Source of the DNA: Planctomycetes bacterium RBG_16_41_13
Lineage (GTDB): Bacteria; Planctomycetota; Brocadiia; Brocadiales; Brocadiaceae
Length of the DNA: 5,495 nucleotides
Direction: 5' to 3'
Assembly: GCA_001828295.1 (NCBI GenBank)
Contig: MHYI01000300.1
Location: 339 to 5,833, forward strand
Shown: in pieces, positions 1 through 5,495 of the stretch
Numbering within the stretch: the first letter of the stretch is position 1
Layout of the letters: every line of letters begins with the position of its first letter
Position numbers and translations under genes: made by a program
The notes under the pieces: generated by a model
Databases searched by the model: none
Told to the model about the DNA's origin: nothing
Seen by the model: the letters and a program-made list of their open reading frames with translations, nothing else

Positions 1-11
1 GAGAATAGGAT

Positions 12-1877
12 ATGTCAAAAATTATTGGAATAGATTTAGGCACAAGCAATTCTGCCGCTGCGGTATTAATAGGTGGTAAACCAACTATTATTCCAAGCGC
101 TGAAGGGGCAACCATCGGAGGAAAGGCATTTCCTTCCTACGTTGCCTTTACAAAAGACGGAGAAAAACTGGTAGGCGAACCGGCAAGAAGGCAGGCAGTT
201 AGCAATACAGAGGGCACAATATATGCGATAAAGAGAAAAATGGGGACTGACTATAAGGTCGAGGTGAGGGGAAAGAGTTTTACTCCTCAACAAATTTCCG
301 CATTTATTCTGCAAAAAATCAAACATGATGCTGAAGCGTATCTAGGGGAACGTGTTGAAAAGGCGGTCATAACGGTTCCTGCATATTTTAATGATAACCA
401 GCGACAGGCAACAAAAGACGCCGGTACTATTGCAGGACTCGACGTGGTGAGGATTATCAATGAACCGACTGCGGCATCATTGGCATATGGATTAGACAAG
501 ACGGAAGAGTCTCAAAAGATACTTGTTTTTGACCTGGGCGGTGGTACTTTGGATTGCACCGTTATGGACTTTGGCCAAGGCGTATTTGAGGTTGTTTCTA
601 CCAGCGGCGATACCCAATTAGGCGGCACTGATATGGACAATCATATTGTTAATTATCTGGTAGAGGAGTTTAAAAAGGAATTTGGCATCGACCTGAAAAA
701 TGACAAGATGGCAATGCAGAGATTGAGAGAGGCGGCAGAAAAGGCGAAGATAGAACTCTCCACAACACTTTCCACTGATATTAACCTTCCGTTCCTTACG
801 GCGGATGCTTCCGGTCCAAAACATTTTACACATTCCATGACGCGGGCAAAAATAGAACAACTGGTTTCTCCAATAGTTAACCGGTGCGGCGCTTCTATAG
901 AACAAGCATTGAAGGATGCGAAAATGACGGCGAACGACATCTGCAAAATCATCCTCGTAGGAGGCCCTACCCGTATGCCATGTGTCCAGAAATATGTGGA
1001 AGATTACGCGGGAAGGAAAATTGAACGCGGAGTTGATCCTATGGAATGTGTTGCTATGGGCGCTGCCATCCAGGCGGGTGTTTTGTCCGGAGAGGTAAAG
1101 GACCTTGTTTTGCTGGATGTAACTCCGCTCTCTTTGGGCATTGAAACGCTTGGCGGCGTTACCACTCATTTAATAGAAAGAAATACCACTATCCCCACAA
1201 AGAAGAGCCAGATTTTTACCACAGCAGAAGATAATCAGAGCAGTGTGGAAATACACGTTCTTCAGGGCGAACGTTCCATGTCGCGGGATAATGTAACCCT
1301 TGGAAAGTTTCATCTTACGGGGATACCCCCGGCACCGAGAGGGGTTCCTCAGGTAGAAGTATCTTTTGATATTGATGCAAACGGCATAATTAATGTCCAT
1401 GCGAAAGATCTTGGCACAGGAAATGAGCAGAAAATTACAATAACCGCTTCAACAAAACTGAGCCAGGAAGAAATTGATAAGATGGTCCGAGATGCGCAGA
1501 ATTACGCCGATCAGGATAAACAATCAAAGGAAAAAATAGAGACAAAAAATAAGGCCGATAACTTAGCGTATAGTGCCGAAAAGACATTGAAGGATTTAGG
1601 TGATAAAATAGAGAGTGAACAAAAGCAGAAGGTGGAAAATGCGGTAAAAAATTTGAGAGAAGCTATAAAATCGGAAGATGAAAAGAACATGAAGCAAAAG
1701 ATGGATGAATTAACAAATATCCTGCAGGAAATCAGTACAAAGATTTATCAGGAAGCTGCAAAGAAGGAAGGCCCACAGACGCCTCACGGCGGCGGTGAAC
1801 AAGAAGAAAAGGGCGGGGGGAAAGGCAAAGGGGGCGAAGATGATATCATTGACGCCGATTATGAAGTAAAGAATTGA
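12..1877 (+). CDS. dnaK: Molecular chaperone DnaK (Hsp70)
   Basis: Complete 621-residue Hsp70 chaperone of the cytoplasm, which binds unfolded peptides in an ATP cycle driven by DnaJ and GrpE. Visible motifs: phosphate 1 IGIDLGTSN (5-13), INEPTAA (149-155), phosphate 2 [10 protein letters not shown] (172-181), adenosine motif [10 protein letters not shown] (314-323), interdomain linker VLLDVTP (366-372), beta substrate-binding domain to about 480, helical lid about 485-585, a Gly/Lys-rich tail (593-608) and the conserved acidic end [11 protein letters not shown]. After [11 protein letters not shown] (72-82) it lacks the roughly 24-residue nucleotide-domain insertion of E. coli DnaK, so it resembles the shorter Gram-positive/archaeal type. 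The start is fixed because an in-frame stop (TAG, 6-8) lies just upstream. AGGA at 7-10 is too close for a normal ribosome site. No dnaJ or grpE follows; the upstream side is outside the window. Identity is certain; close affinity to archaeal-type DnaKs such as Thermoplasma is recalled, not computed. Confidence 0.98.
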   Translation: MSKIIGIDLGTSNSAAAVLIGGKPTIIPSAEGATIGGKAFPSYVAFTKDGEKLVGEPARRQAVSNTEGTIYAIKRKMGTDYKVEVRGKSFTPQQISAFILQKIKHDAEAYLGERVEKAVITVPAYFNDNQRQATKDAGTIAGLDVVRIINEPTAASLAYGLDKTEESQKILVFDLGGGTLDCTVMDFGQGVFEVVSTSGDTQLGGTDMDNHIVNYLVEEFKKEFGIDLKNDKMAMQRLREAAEKAKIELSTTLSTDINLPFLTADASGPKHFTHSMTRAKIEQLVSPIVNRCGASIEQALKDAKMTANDICKIILVGGPTRMPCVQKYVEDYAGRKIERGVDPMECVAMGAAIQAGVLSGEVKDLVLLDVTPLSLGIETLGGVTTHLIERNTTIPTKKSQIFTTAEDNQSSVEIHVLQGERSMSRDNVTLGKFHLTGIPPAPRGVPQVEVSFDIDANGIINVHAKDLGTGNEQKITITASTKLSQEEIDKMVRDAQNYADQDKQSKEKIETKNKADNLAYSAEKTLKDLGDKIESEQKQKVENAVKNLREAIKSEDEKNMKQKMDELTNILQEISTKIYQEAAKKEGPQTPHGGGEQEEKGGGKGKGGEDDIIDADYEVKN

Positions 1878-1970
1878 TGGTACTATTCGTTTGCCGGTGA
1901 GGTTCTTCGAAAAATAATGACGGAGGTATTTTATAAAAATACGCTGCCAGCGTTAAAGGTTCGCAAAGAA

Positions 1971-2079
1971 ATACCCGTTTTAACGATAAATCGAATCCCC
2001 AACTACTATTCTTATTTGAAGAAATGGTAGTTGGGGATTTTGTGTTTCTATACATAGTGGTTAAGTGGTTAACGGGTAT
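1971..2079. repeat. Inverted repeat enclosing the terminator hairpin
   Basis: ATACCCGTT (1971-1979) and AACGGGTAT (2071-2079) are perfect inverted copies of nine bases. The space between holds the 16-pair hairpin at 1994-2039 and smaller ones at 1984-1993 and 2048-2057. The layout, an outer stem closing over inner hairpins, is like the compound elements at the right end of the window. The repeat is seen directly; a shared origin is inference. Confidence 0.45.
1994..2047 (+). terminator. Probable rho-independent terminator after dnaK
   Basis: AATCCCCAACTAC (1994-2006) is perfectly complementary to GTAGTTGGGGATT (2027-2039). The helix extends by one G-T wobble and two A-T pairs to 2009/2024, giving a 16-pair stem with a 14-base loop. 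It is followed by a T-rich but interrupted tail (TTGTGTTT). It lies about 115 bases after the dnaK stop, which is far for a simple terminator, so it may also be part of a dispersed repeat. Confidence 0.6.
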
Positions 2080-2127
2080 GGCATGGCAGGATAAATTCTT
2101 TTTAGATTTACGATTTATGATAATCTC

Positions 2128-2151
2128 CCCCACTGGGGTGCGTCTTACGCA
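2128..2151. repeat. Two tandem short hairpins upstream of cbiB
   Basis: CCCC/GGGG around ACT (2128-2138) is immediately followed by TGCGT/ACGCA around CTT (2139-2151). Both have three-base loops. They lie about 58 bases before the cbiB start and could form in a leader RNA, but no known regulatory motif is recognised. Confidence 0.35.
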
Positions 2152-2208
2152 TTCTGTGTAATATGTGAAATCTGTGGTTTCTCTTTTATTAATTAATGAT
2201 TTCTATTA

Positions 2209-3180
2209 ATGATGTATGATTCCTTCTCTTTGATCCATTTCCAGATAATTGCCGCATTCATCCTTGATATAACTATTGGCGATCCACAATGGCGTTTTCA
2301 TCCCGTAAGGCTGATAGGGAAATCTATTCATTGTCTGGAATATATCGTGCGTAGATTACCCCTGCCGGAAAGGTTGATGGGGCTGTTTTTAACCGGCGGC
2401 ATTGTGTCTGGCGTGTATATAATCACCTACGAAATTATGTCCTTTTCTAAACAATGGAACCCGGTGTGTGAGGCACTAACGGGAGGTATTATTGTTTATT
2501 TTGCGATTTCCATAAAAGATTTGGCAGATGAAGCAAAAAAAGTTATCAACATGCTTCGTATAAATGATTTAAAAAATGCCAGAAATATGCTATCCCGCAT
2601 TGTGGGACGCGATACAGCAGATTTAAACAGAGAACAAATAATACGCGCGGCTATAGAAACAGTGGCAGAGAGTTGTGTTGATGGCATTTTAGCGCCATTA
2701 TTTTATTGTTTCATTGGAGGACCGGTCGCAGCAATGACCTATAGGGCAGTAAACACGCTGGATTCTATGGTTGGATATAAAAATGAAAAATATATAAAGC
2801 TTGGATGGGCATCAGCGAGATTGGATGATATGGCAAACTACATTCCGGCAAGATTATCTGCCTTGTTTATTCCTGCGGCTTCTTTTTTGTGCGGGCATGG
2901 TTTTCAAACCTCTTTAAAGACGGCTTTTCTGGAAGGAAGGAAACATGAGAGCCTTAATAGCGGAATACCCGAGGCAGCTTTTGCAGGGGCATTGGGAGTT
3001 CAACTGGGCGGACCAAGTACCTATGGGGGCGAAGTTGTGGATAAACCCTCTATTGGCGATAATAAAAAACAGATAACATTGGAATCGCTGGAAATGGCGT
3101 TAAGGCTAATGTTTGTCACGTCCGTATTGTTTTTGATAAGCGGACTGGGCTTCATTTTATTGTTAAAGCGATTGCAATAA
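2209..3180 (+). CDS. cbiB: Adenosylcobinamide-phosphate synthase CbiB/CobD
   Basis: Inner-membrane enzyme of vitamin B12 biosynthesis that joins the aminopropanol (phosphate) arm to adenosylcobyric acid. The 323-residue length is normal for the family. Family signatures in order: LDITIGDPQWRFHPVRLIG (19-37), ARNMLSRIVGRDTADL (124-139), IETVAES..DG.LAPLFY (149-166), YRAVNTLDSMVGY (178-190), ARLDDMANYIPARLSAL (203-219), PEAAFAGALGVQLGGPSTY (254-272). Hydrophobic segments lie at about 12-24, 57-74, 88-101, 161-175, 214-228 and 300-319. Two usually conserved Asn/Pro sites appear changed: AES where AEN is usual (154-156) and ESLNSG where SPNSG is usual (247-252). ATG at 2209 is followed directly by a second ATG at 2212; neither has a clear ribosome site. 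The next gene is a cobalt-transporter-like protein, which fits a cobalt/corrinoid theme. Identity is very likely. Confidence 0.95.
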   Translation: MMYDSFSLIHFQIIAAFILDITIGDPQWRFHPVRLIGKSIHCLEYIVRRLPLPERLMGLFLTGGIVSGVYIITYEIMSFSKQWNPVCEALTGGIIVYFAISIKDLADEAKKVINMLRINDLKNARNMLSRIVGRDTADLNREQIIRAAIETVAESCVDGILAPLFYCFIGGPVAAMTYRAVNTLDSMVGYKNEKYIKLGWASARLDDMANYIPARLSALFIPAASFLCGHGFQTSLKTAFLEGRKHESLNSGIPEAAFAGALGVQLGGPSTYGGEVVDKPSIGDNKKQITLESLEMALRLMFVTSVLFLISGLGFILLLKRLQ

Positions 3181-3212
3181 TTTAATTATTATTGGAATTT
3201 TTATAATAGTTC

Positions 3213-3315
3213 ACCGCAGAGAACGCAGAGAAAACAAACAAAATGGGGGGAATATGCATAAATTTTCTGTTTTTCATCCTCTAATAACCTCTGCGATCTC
3301 AGCGTTCTCTGCGGT
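3213..3315. repeat. Long-range inverted repeat between cbiB and the CbiQ-like gene
   Basis: ACCGCAGAGAACGC (3213-3226) is the exact reverse complement of GCGTTCTCTGCGGT (3302-3315). Beyond these 14 bases the two copies diverge in a related way: AGAG follows the left copy, and TGAGATCGCAGAG follows the right copy when read on the other strand. They therefore look like two oppositely oriented, drifted copies of one dispersed repeat. I recall similar strings from intergenic DNA of many environmental bacteria, which needs checking. The right arm ends one base before the probable ribosome site of the CbiQ-like gene. Confidence 0.75.
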
Positions 3316-3321
3316 AAGAGG
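3316..3321 (+). promoter_or_regulatory. Probable ribosome binding site of the CbiQ-like gene
   Basis: AAGAGG lies 11 bases before the GTG at 3333, slightly long spacing. An in-frame stop at 3315-3317 rules out any start further upstream, so GTG 3333 is the best start; TTG at 3351 is the only nearby alternative. The site directly adjoins the right arm of the inverted repeat at 3213-3315, so folding of that repeat could affect translation. Confidence 0.45.
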
Positions 3322-3332
3322 TATTTTCGAAG

Positions 3333-4142
3333 GTGAAAGTTACTAAAATTTTTTTGGAAACATTAGATCCAAGGGCAAAGATCATATCCCTTTTTTTTAT
3401 TGTTTCCTGTATAGCCTTAACGCCGATGAGCAGGGTGAAGGATTTTGGAGTATATTTTTTGTTAATACTTGCAATCTTTTTATTTTCTGATATTTCACCA
3501 GCCCGGTTATTGCGAAAATTTCGTTTTGCCCTGTTTCCTATAACCGTCTTGCCTTTTCTGCTACTGTTCATTCTTTTTTTAAGAAGAGCATTTATTTGTT
3601 ATTTTATCAAAGGGGGCTGTTCGGCAGTAAGTATTGCGAAAGAAGAAATATGGACTTTTTTATGCTTTATAATCAAACTTGATTTATCTATAGTATTCAT
3701 TGTTGTTGTATCAGTAACTATGTCCTATACAGATTTTTTGAGAGGATTGGAAAAATTATATATACCGCAGGCACGTGTATTACGCATGGTATCTGCTTTG
3801 TACCATATCCTTCAATTAATCAATAGCAGTAAAAGGCTGTTGCTGTTTGAAATATACCGTTTTATCGGCTTTAAACACCGGAAAAAATTAAGAAAATATA
3901 TCCATTCCCCATTTACATTATTTGACAAAAGACCTGATTCTCCCGGAAAAGACCGTCGTGTATTATGTATTTGTGCTGACGGAGAAATTTATAACACGGC
4001 GCCTTTGCGGTTTTCCTATAGGGATTTTTTGTTTATGATAGGCGTAATCATCATGCTGGTATGCATCGTTTCCGGAGTAATTTATAAAATAGGAAACATT
4101 AAAATATCACACTCACATTTATGGCAAAATTTACAGATGTGA
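3333..4142 (+). CDS. Divergent CbiQ-like ECF transporter T component
   Basis: A 269-residue membrane protein related to CbiQ/EcfT, the transmembrane scaffold that links a substrate-binding subunit to ATPases in cobalt and other ECF transporters. Evidence: LDPRAK near the N-terminus (11-16), hydrophobic segments at about 17-32, 38-52, 65-84, 107-130 and 231-252, the CbiQ-like stretch SYTDFLRGLEKLYIPQ (131-146), and late in the protein DGEIY...PLRFSYRDF (216-232), matching the usual DG.I..L...RD region. Oddities: the two Ala-Arg-Gly coupling motifs that contact the ATPase are hardly recognisable (YRFIGF at 175-180, CICADGEI at 212-219), and the usual RY before the first is LY (156-157). No CbiM, CbiN or CbiO is encoded nearby. 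It may be an orphan, repurposed or decaying T component. Family membership is likely; the substrate is unknown. The start is GTG. Confidence 0.75.
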   Translation: MKVTKIFLETLDPRAKIISLFFIVSCIALTPMSRVKDFGVYFLLILAIFLFSDISPARLLRKFRFALFPITVLPFLLLFILFLRRAFICYFIKGGCSAVSIAKEEIWTFLCFIIKLDLSIVFIVVVSVTMSYTDFLRGLEKLYIPQARVLRMVSALYHILQLINSSKRLLLFEIYRFIGFKHRKKLRKYIHSPFTLFDKRPDSPGKDRRVLCICADGEIYNTAPLRFSYRDFLFMIGVIIMLVCIVSGVIYKIGNIKISHSHLWQNLQM

Positions 4143-4266
4143 TTACTTCAAAAAGCTAAAGATTACCGGTATTTTTATCTTCGCAACCTGCGGTTACAAT
4201 CTCTTTTTATCAACATGGGGCATCGCCTCTCCAAATATTTATGGAAGAATTTTAACATGGAAATAA
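4121..4266 (+). pseudogene. Possible small membrane ORF split by a frameshift
   Basis: ATG at 4121 opens MAKFTDVITSKS and stops at 4157-4159. Read one base back at the A-run 4150-4154, the frame continues as KLKITGIFIFATCGYNLFLS, then TWGIASPNIYGRILTWK, and stops at 4264-4266. The joined product would be about 48 residues with one hydrophobic segment. The second frame has no usual start codon of its own after its upstream stop (4090-4092). The joined ORF would overlap the end of the CbiQ-like gene and the preferred start of the YkgJ-like gene (ATG 4257), as in coupled operons. It may be a one-base deletion, a sequencing error, programmed slippage or chance. No ribosome site is visible at 4121. 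I do not recognise the protein. Confidence 0.25.
4243..4247 (+). promoter_or_regulatory. Possible ribosome binding site favouring ATG 4257
   Basis: GGAAG ends nine bases before ATG 4257. The upstream in-frame ATG at 4215 is preceded by a pyrimidine-rich stretch (CTCTTTTTATCAAC) with no ribosome site. This decides the preferred start, with moderate strength because the match is not canonical. Confidence 0.4.
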
Positions 4267-5057
4267 ATTCTAATAAAGGAAGCGTTTGTTACACAGAAGA
4301 CATTTGTGCTGATGGCATATGTTGTTTTATGAGTATTCCCAGGAAGCAGAATCATTTGGGCATATGGAAACATATCTTCAGGAAAAGAAGCGCCGCATAT
4401 GGCATAAAATTGCTTTATACCGCCCTTCACGCAAAGGATATTGTTTATAATCCATGTAAGTGCCTGGATTTTTATTTAACATGGAAAGATGACGCATCCG
4501 GCGGCATGCAGATACTATTGCGATGCGCCGCGTATGGGAAAAAGCGCAGGCCGTATGTATGCAAGTCATTTCCTGACAGGAAAGATAGTTTTATGCACGA
4601 CGTCCCCGCACCTTGTATTTACAACGAGTATATTGCCTCTGAAGAATATGTCAGATTGAAACACACACACGTTTTTCGTTTGTTCTATGCCATCAAAGAC
4701 GACCAGACTCTTTTGCGCAAAATCTCTCCCCATTGCTCAGTCGATGATACACGGAAAAGACTAGATCAGTGTAAAGATAGTGTAAAAATAAGCGCTATCT
4801 GGAATGAAAAGCCCTCAGAATATTTTCTCATAGAAGCCCCCAAGGTTCCATCTATTCTCTGCACTTCAGAAATACACCCCGTAATAAAAACGATACGGCA
4901 GGCATACAATCGCTGGACCGGACATATTGAGACATGGCTGGAAAAGCATTATGGCGACAAATGGCATATTTATTTGGAACAGGCGCTTGAAGAAGAAGAT
5001 AACAGGCTTGGAATAAAAAAGAAGGGGAAAATATTCAAGAGTAAAAAGGCAAAATGA
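4257..5057 (+). CDS. YkgJ-like cysteine-cluster protein (putative Zn/Fe-binding)
   Basis: A soluble protein of 266 residues (280 if started at ATG 4215) with no membrane segment or signal peptide. Numbered from 4215, cysteines cluster at 25, 31, 36, 37, 81, 83, 104, 116 and 134. The pattern CADGICC (31-37), CKCLDF (81-86), LRCAAY (102-107), RRPYVCKSFP (111-120) and PCIY (133-136) resembles the YkgJ/CxxCxxCC family, predicted to bind zinc or iron, whose hallmark is C..Y..RP..C..FP. The first cysteine group is spaced unusually (C-x5-C-x4-CC), and about 45 residues separate it from the second. The C-terminal half (about 140-280) is unrecognised and ends in a Lys-rich tail. The ribosome site supports ATG 4257; 4215 remains possible. 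It follows the CbiQ-like gene and is closed by a likely terminator. Function is unknown; the family call is fairly likely. Confidence 0.7.
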   Translation: MEINSNKGSVCYTEDICADGICCFMSIPRKQNHLGIWKHIFRKRSAAYGIKLLYTALHAKDIVYNPCKCLDFYLTWKDDASGGMQILLRCAAYGKKRRPYVCKSFPDRKDSFMHDVPAPCIYNEYIASEEYVRLKHTHVFRLFYAIKDDQTLLRKISPHCSVDDTRKRLDQCKDSVKISAIWNEKPSEYFLIEAPKVPSILCTSEIHPVIKTIRQAYNRWTGHIETWLEKHYGDKWHIYLEQALEEEDNRLGIKKKGKIFKSKKAK

Positions 5058-5076
5058 AACATCTATGAACCTTTGG

Positions 5077-5098
5077 TTGGGAGCATTCCCGATTTTTT
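5077..5098 (+). terminator. Rho-independent terminator after the YkgJ-like gene
   Basis: GGGA (5079-5082) and TCCC (5087-5090) pair around GCAT. The stem extends by a T-G wobble and a T-A pair to 5077/5092 and is followed directly by six T (5093-5098). It starts 20 bases after the stop codon, the expected place to end the transcript. The stem is short, so strength is uncertain. Confidence 0.6.
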
Positions 5099-5121
5099 GT
5101 AAATTTTCCAACATTGTATCA

Positions 5122-5136
5122 CAAGCATCTTGCTTG
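5122..5136. repeat. Short hairpin CAAGCA/TGCTTG
   Basis: CAAGCA (5122-5127) and TGCTTG (5131-5136) are perfectly complementary around TCT. It precedes the compound palindrome at 5148-5214 and resembles, in size and style, the CAAGCG/CGCTTG hairpin at 5281-5300. Confidence 0.5.
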
Positions 5137-5147
5137 ACGTTCAGGAG

Positions 5148-5214
5148 TTTCAAAGTTGTAGAACGAAGCGATTGCTTCGTTCGAGCGAAGTGGCACTTCG
5201 CTCTACATTTGAAA
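5148..5214. repeat. Compound palindromic element A (three-way fold)
   Basis: An outer stem pairs TTTCAAA (5148-5154) plus TGTA (5157-5160) with TACATTTGAAA (5204-5214), leaving a two-base bulge. Inside are two perfect nine-pair hairpins directly abutting each other: GAACGAAGC/GCTTCGTTC (5161-5182) and GAGCGAAGT/ACTTCGCTC (5183-5203). The outer and inner stems meet with no spare bases, predicting a tight three-way junction in DNA or RNA. The two inner hairpins share the core CGAAG, so one may be a drifted copy of the other. Confidence 0.75.
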
Positions 5215-5275
5215 GTCCGCCGTAGGCAATAAGTTCATGTACAGGAATTTCAATCTTTTGTAATTTCTCTCTATC

Positions 5276-5333
5276 GGTAGGACAAGCGTCCCCGCTTGTC
5301 ATTATGATGTCAACCGGGGACGGTTGGCCTACC
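5276..5333. repeat. Compound palindromic element B (three-way fold)
   Basis: Outer GGTAGG (5276-5281) pairs with CCTACC (5328-5333). Inside are GACAAGCG/CGCTTGTC (5281-5300, loop TCCC; base 5281 is shared with the outer arm) and CAACCG/CGGTTG (5311-5326, loop GGGA). The two loops are themselves complementary (TCCC with GGGA), so a loop-loop contact is possible. The sequence differs from element A but the design is the same. Confidence 0.7.
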
Positions 5334-5386
5334 TTAGGAGATAAAGGATGTGGGGGGTTGCGATGACAATAGCAACATTAGCACGT

Positions 5387-5437
5387 TGTAGAGACAATTC
5401 ATGACTCGTAGAGAAAGTGAAACGCATTGCCTCTACA
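5387..5437. repeat. Palindromic element C
   Basis: TGTAGAGACAAT (5387-5398) pairs with ATTGCCTCTACA (5426-5437) at 11 of 12 positions (A-C mismatch at 5394/5430). The 27-base interior contains another GTAGAG (5408-5413), which can pair alternatively with CTCTAC (5431-5436). It resembles elements A and B in having GTAG at one outer end and CTAC at the other. Confidence 0.6.
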
Positions 5438-5495
5438 GCTTACGAATGCCGTCATTGTTAGAATTTTTCAAAAAACTAAAATGTTACGATATTTG

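Larger units (their letters stand above)
1878..2208. other. 331-base intergenic region rich in hairpins
   Basis: No gene is supported here. The stretch holds several palindromes: GTATTTT/AAAATAC (1926-1932 with 1936-1942, 3-base loop), a small GCT/AGC hairpin next to it (1943-1951), CGAT/ATCG (1984-1993), the strong terminator-like hairpin at 1994-2039, an outer pair ATACCCGTT/AACGGGTAT (1971-1979 with 2071-2079), and two adjoining hairpins at 2128-2138 and 2139-2151. I looked for a cobalamin riboswitch ahead of cbiB and did not recognise its conserved boxes. No convincing -35/-10 promoter or Shine-Dalgarno is visible before cbiB. Confidence 0.6.
5058..5495. other. 438-base gene-free region with palindromic repeats
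   Basis: No credible coding region is seen on either strand; an antisense frame reaching into the preceding gene has no recognisable protein character. The content is a terminator (5077-5098), a simple hairpin CAAGCA/TGCTTG (5122-5136), and three compound palindromic elements (5148-5214, 5276-5333, 5387-5437). The stretches between (5215-5275, 5334-5386, 5438-5495) show nothing I can name. Confidence 0.7.

Noticed and set aside
618..1169. A 183-residue open frame on the minus strand inside dnaK
   Set aside because: It is antisense to a strongly conserved chaperone and its translation has no recognisable domain; it is a by-product of dnaK codon use.
1878..2208. Cobalamin riboswitch upstream of cbiB
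   Set aside because: The conserved B12-box pattern and the GGTG...CACTG core are not present in a convincing arrangement. The phrase CCACTGGGG at 2130-2138 is just one small hairpin.
4185..4210. Terminator-like AACC/GGTT hairpin before the YkgJ-like gene
   Set aside because: The stem is only four pairs and the T-run is interrupted and offset; too weak to call.
4866..5153. Minus-strand open frame of 95 residues at the end of the YkgJ-like gene
   Set aside because: It overlaps the coding region and the terminator antisense, and its protein has no recognisable features.
5148..5333. tRNA or other standard RNA gene suggested by the branched folds
   Set aside because: There is no acceptor stem with CCA, no T-loop consensus and no anticodon arm of proper size; stem lengths do not fit tRNA.
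5120..5440. CRISPR array
   Set aside because: The repeats are palindromes of different sequence with irregular spacing, not identical direct repeats separated by uniform spacers.

Overview
The window holds four protein-coding genes, all on the + strand: dnaK (12-1877), a cobalamin-biosynthesis cbiB/cobD (2209-3180), a divergent CbiQ-like membrane protein (3333-4142) and a cysteine-rich YkgJ-like protein (preferred start 4257, end 5057). A possible broken or frameshifted small ORF (about 4121-4266) bridges the last two. The base composition is moderately AT-rich. The intergenic spaces are long for a bacterium and are filled with short palindromes. From these palindromes, the corrinoid genes and the type of DnaK, my best guess is an environmental bacterium of the Planctomycetes, possibly an anammox Brocadiales member. 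This is an impression from memory of similar intergenic repeats, not a demonstrated assignment.

Layout. dnaK begins almost at the left edge, so its promoter and any upstream partner (grpE, hrcA) lie outside. No dnaJ or grpE follows it. A 331-base gap (1878-2208) contains several hairpins, including a strong terminator-like one (1994-2039). cbiB follows and makes adenosylcobinamide phosphate. A 152-base gap with a long-range inverted repeat (3213-3226 against 3302-3315) separates it from the CbiQ-like gene. CbiQ is normally the transmembrane (T) component of a cobalt ECF transporter, but no CbiM, CbiN or CbiO is encoded here, and the two arginine motifs that normally dock onto the ATPase look degraded. 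Then come the possible small ORF and the YkgJ-like gene, ending in a plausible rho-independent terminator (5077-5098).

The last 438 bases (5058-5495) have no credible gene. They carry at least three palindromic elements in which an outer inverted repeat encloses one or more inner hairpins, which looks like a family of short non-autonomous repeats.

How the genes may work together. cbiB and the CbiQ-like gene share a cobalt/corrinoid theme. The YkgJ-like protein has a cysteine cluster typical of a predicted zinc/iron-binding family and could belong to the same metal-related group, but only proximity supports that. dnaK looks functionally separate. I see no CRISPR, phage, defence or transposase genes. 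The most unusual items are the orphan, motif-degraded CbiQ-like protein, the hidden reading frame between it and the YkgJ-like gene, and the compound palindromes at the right end.
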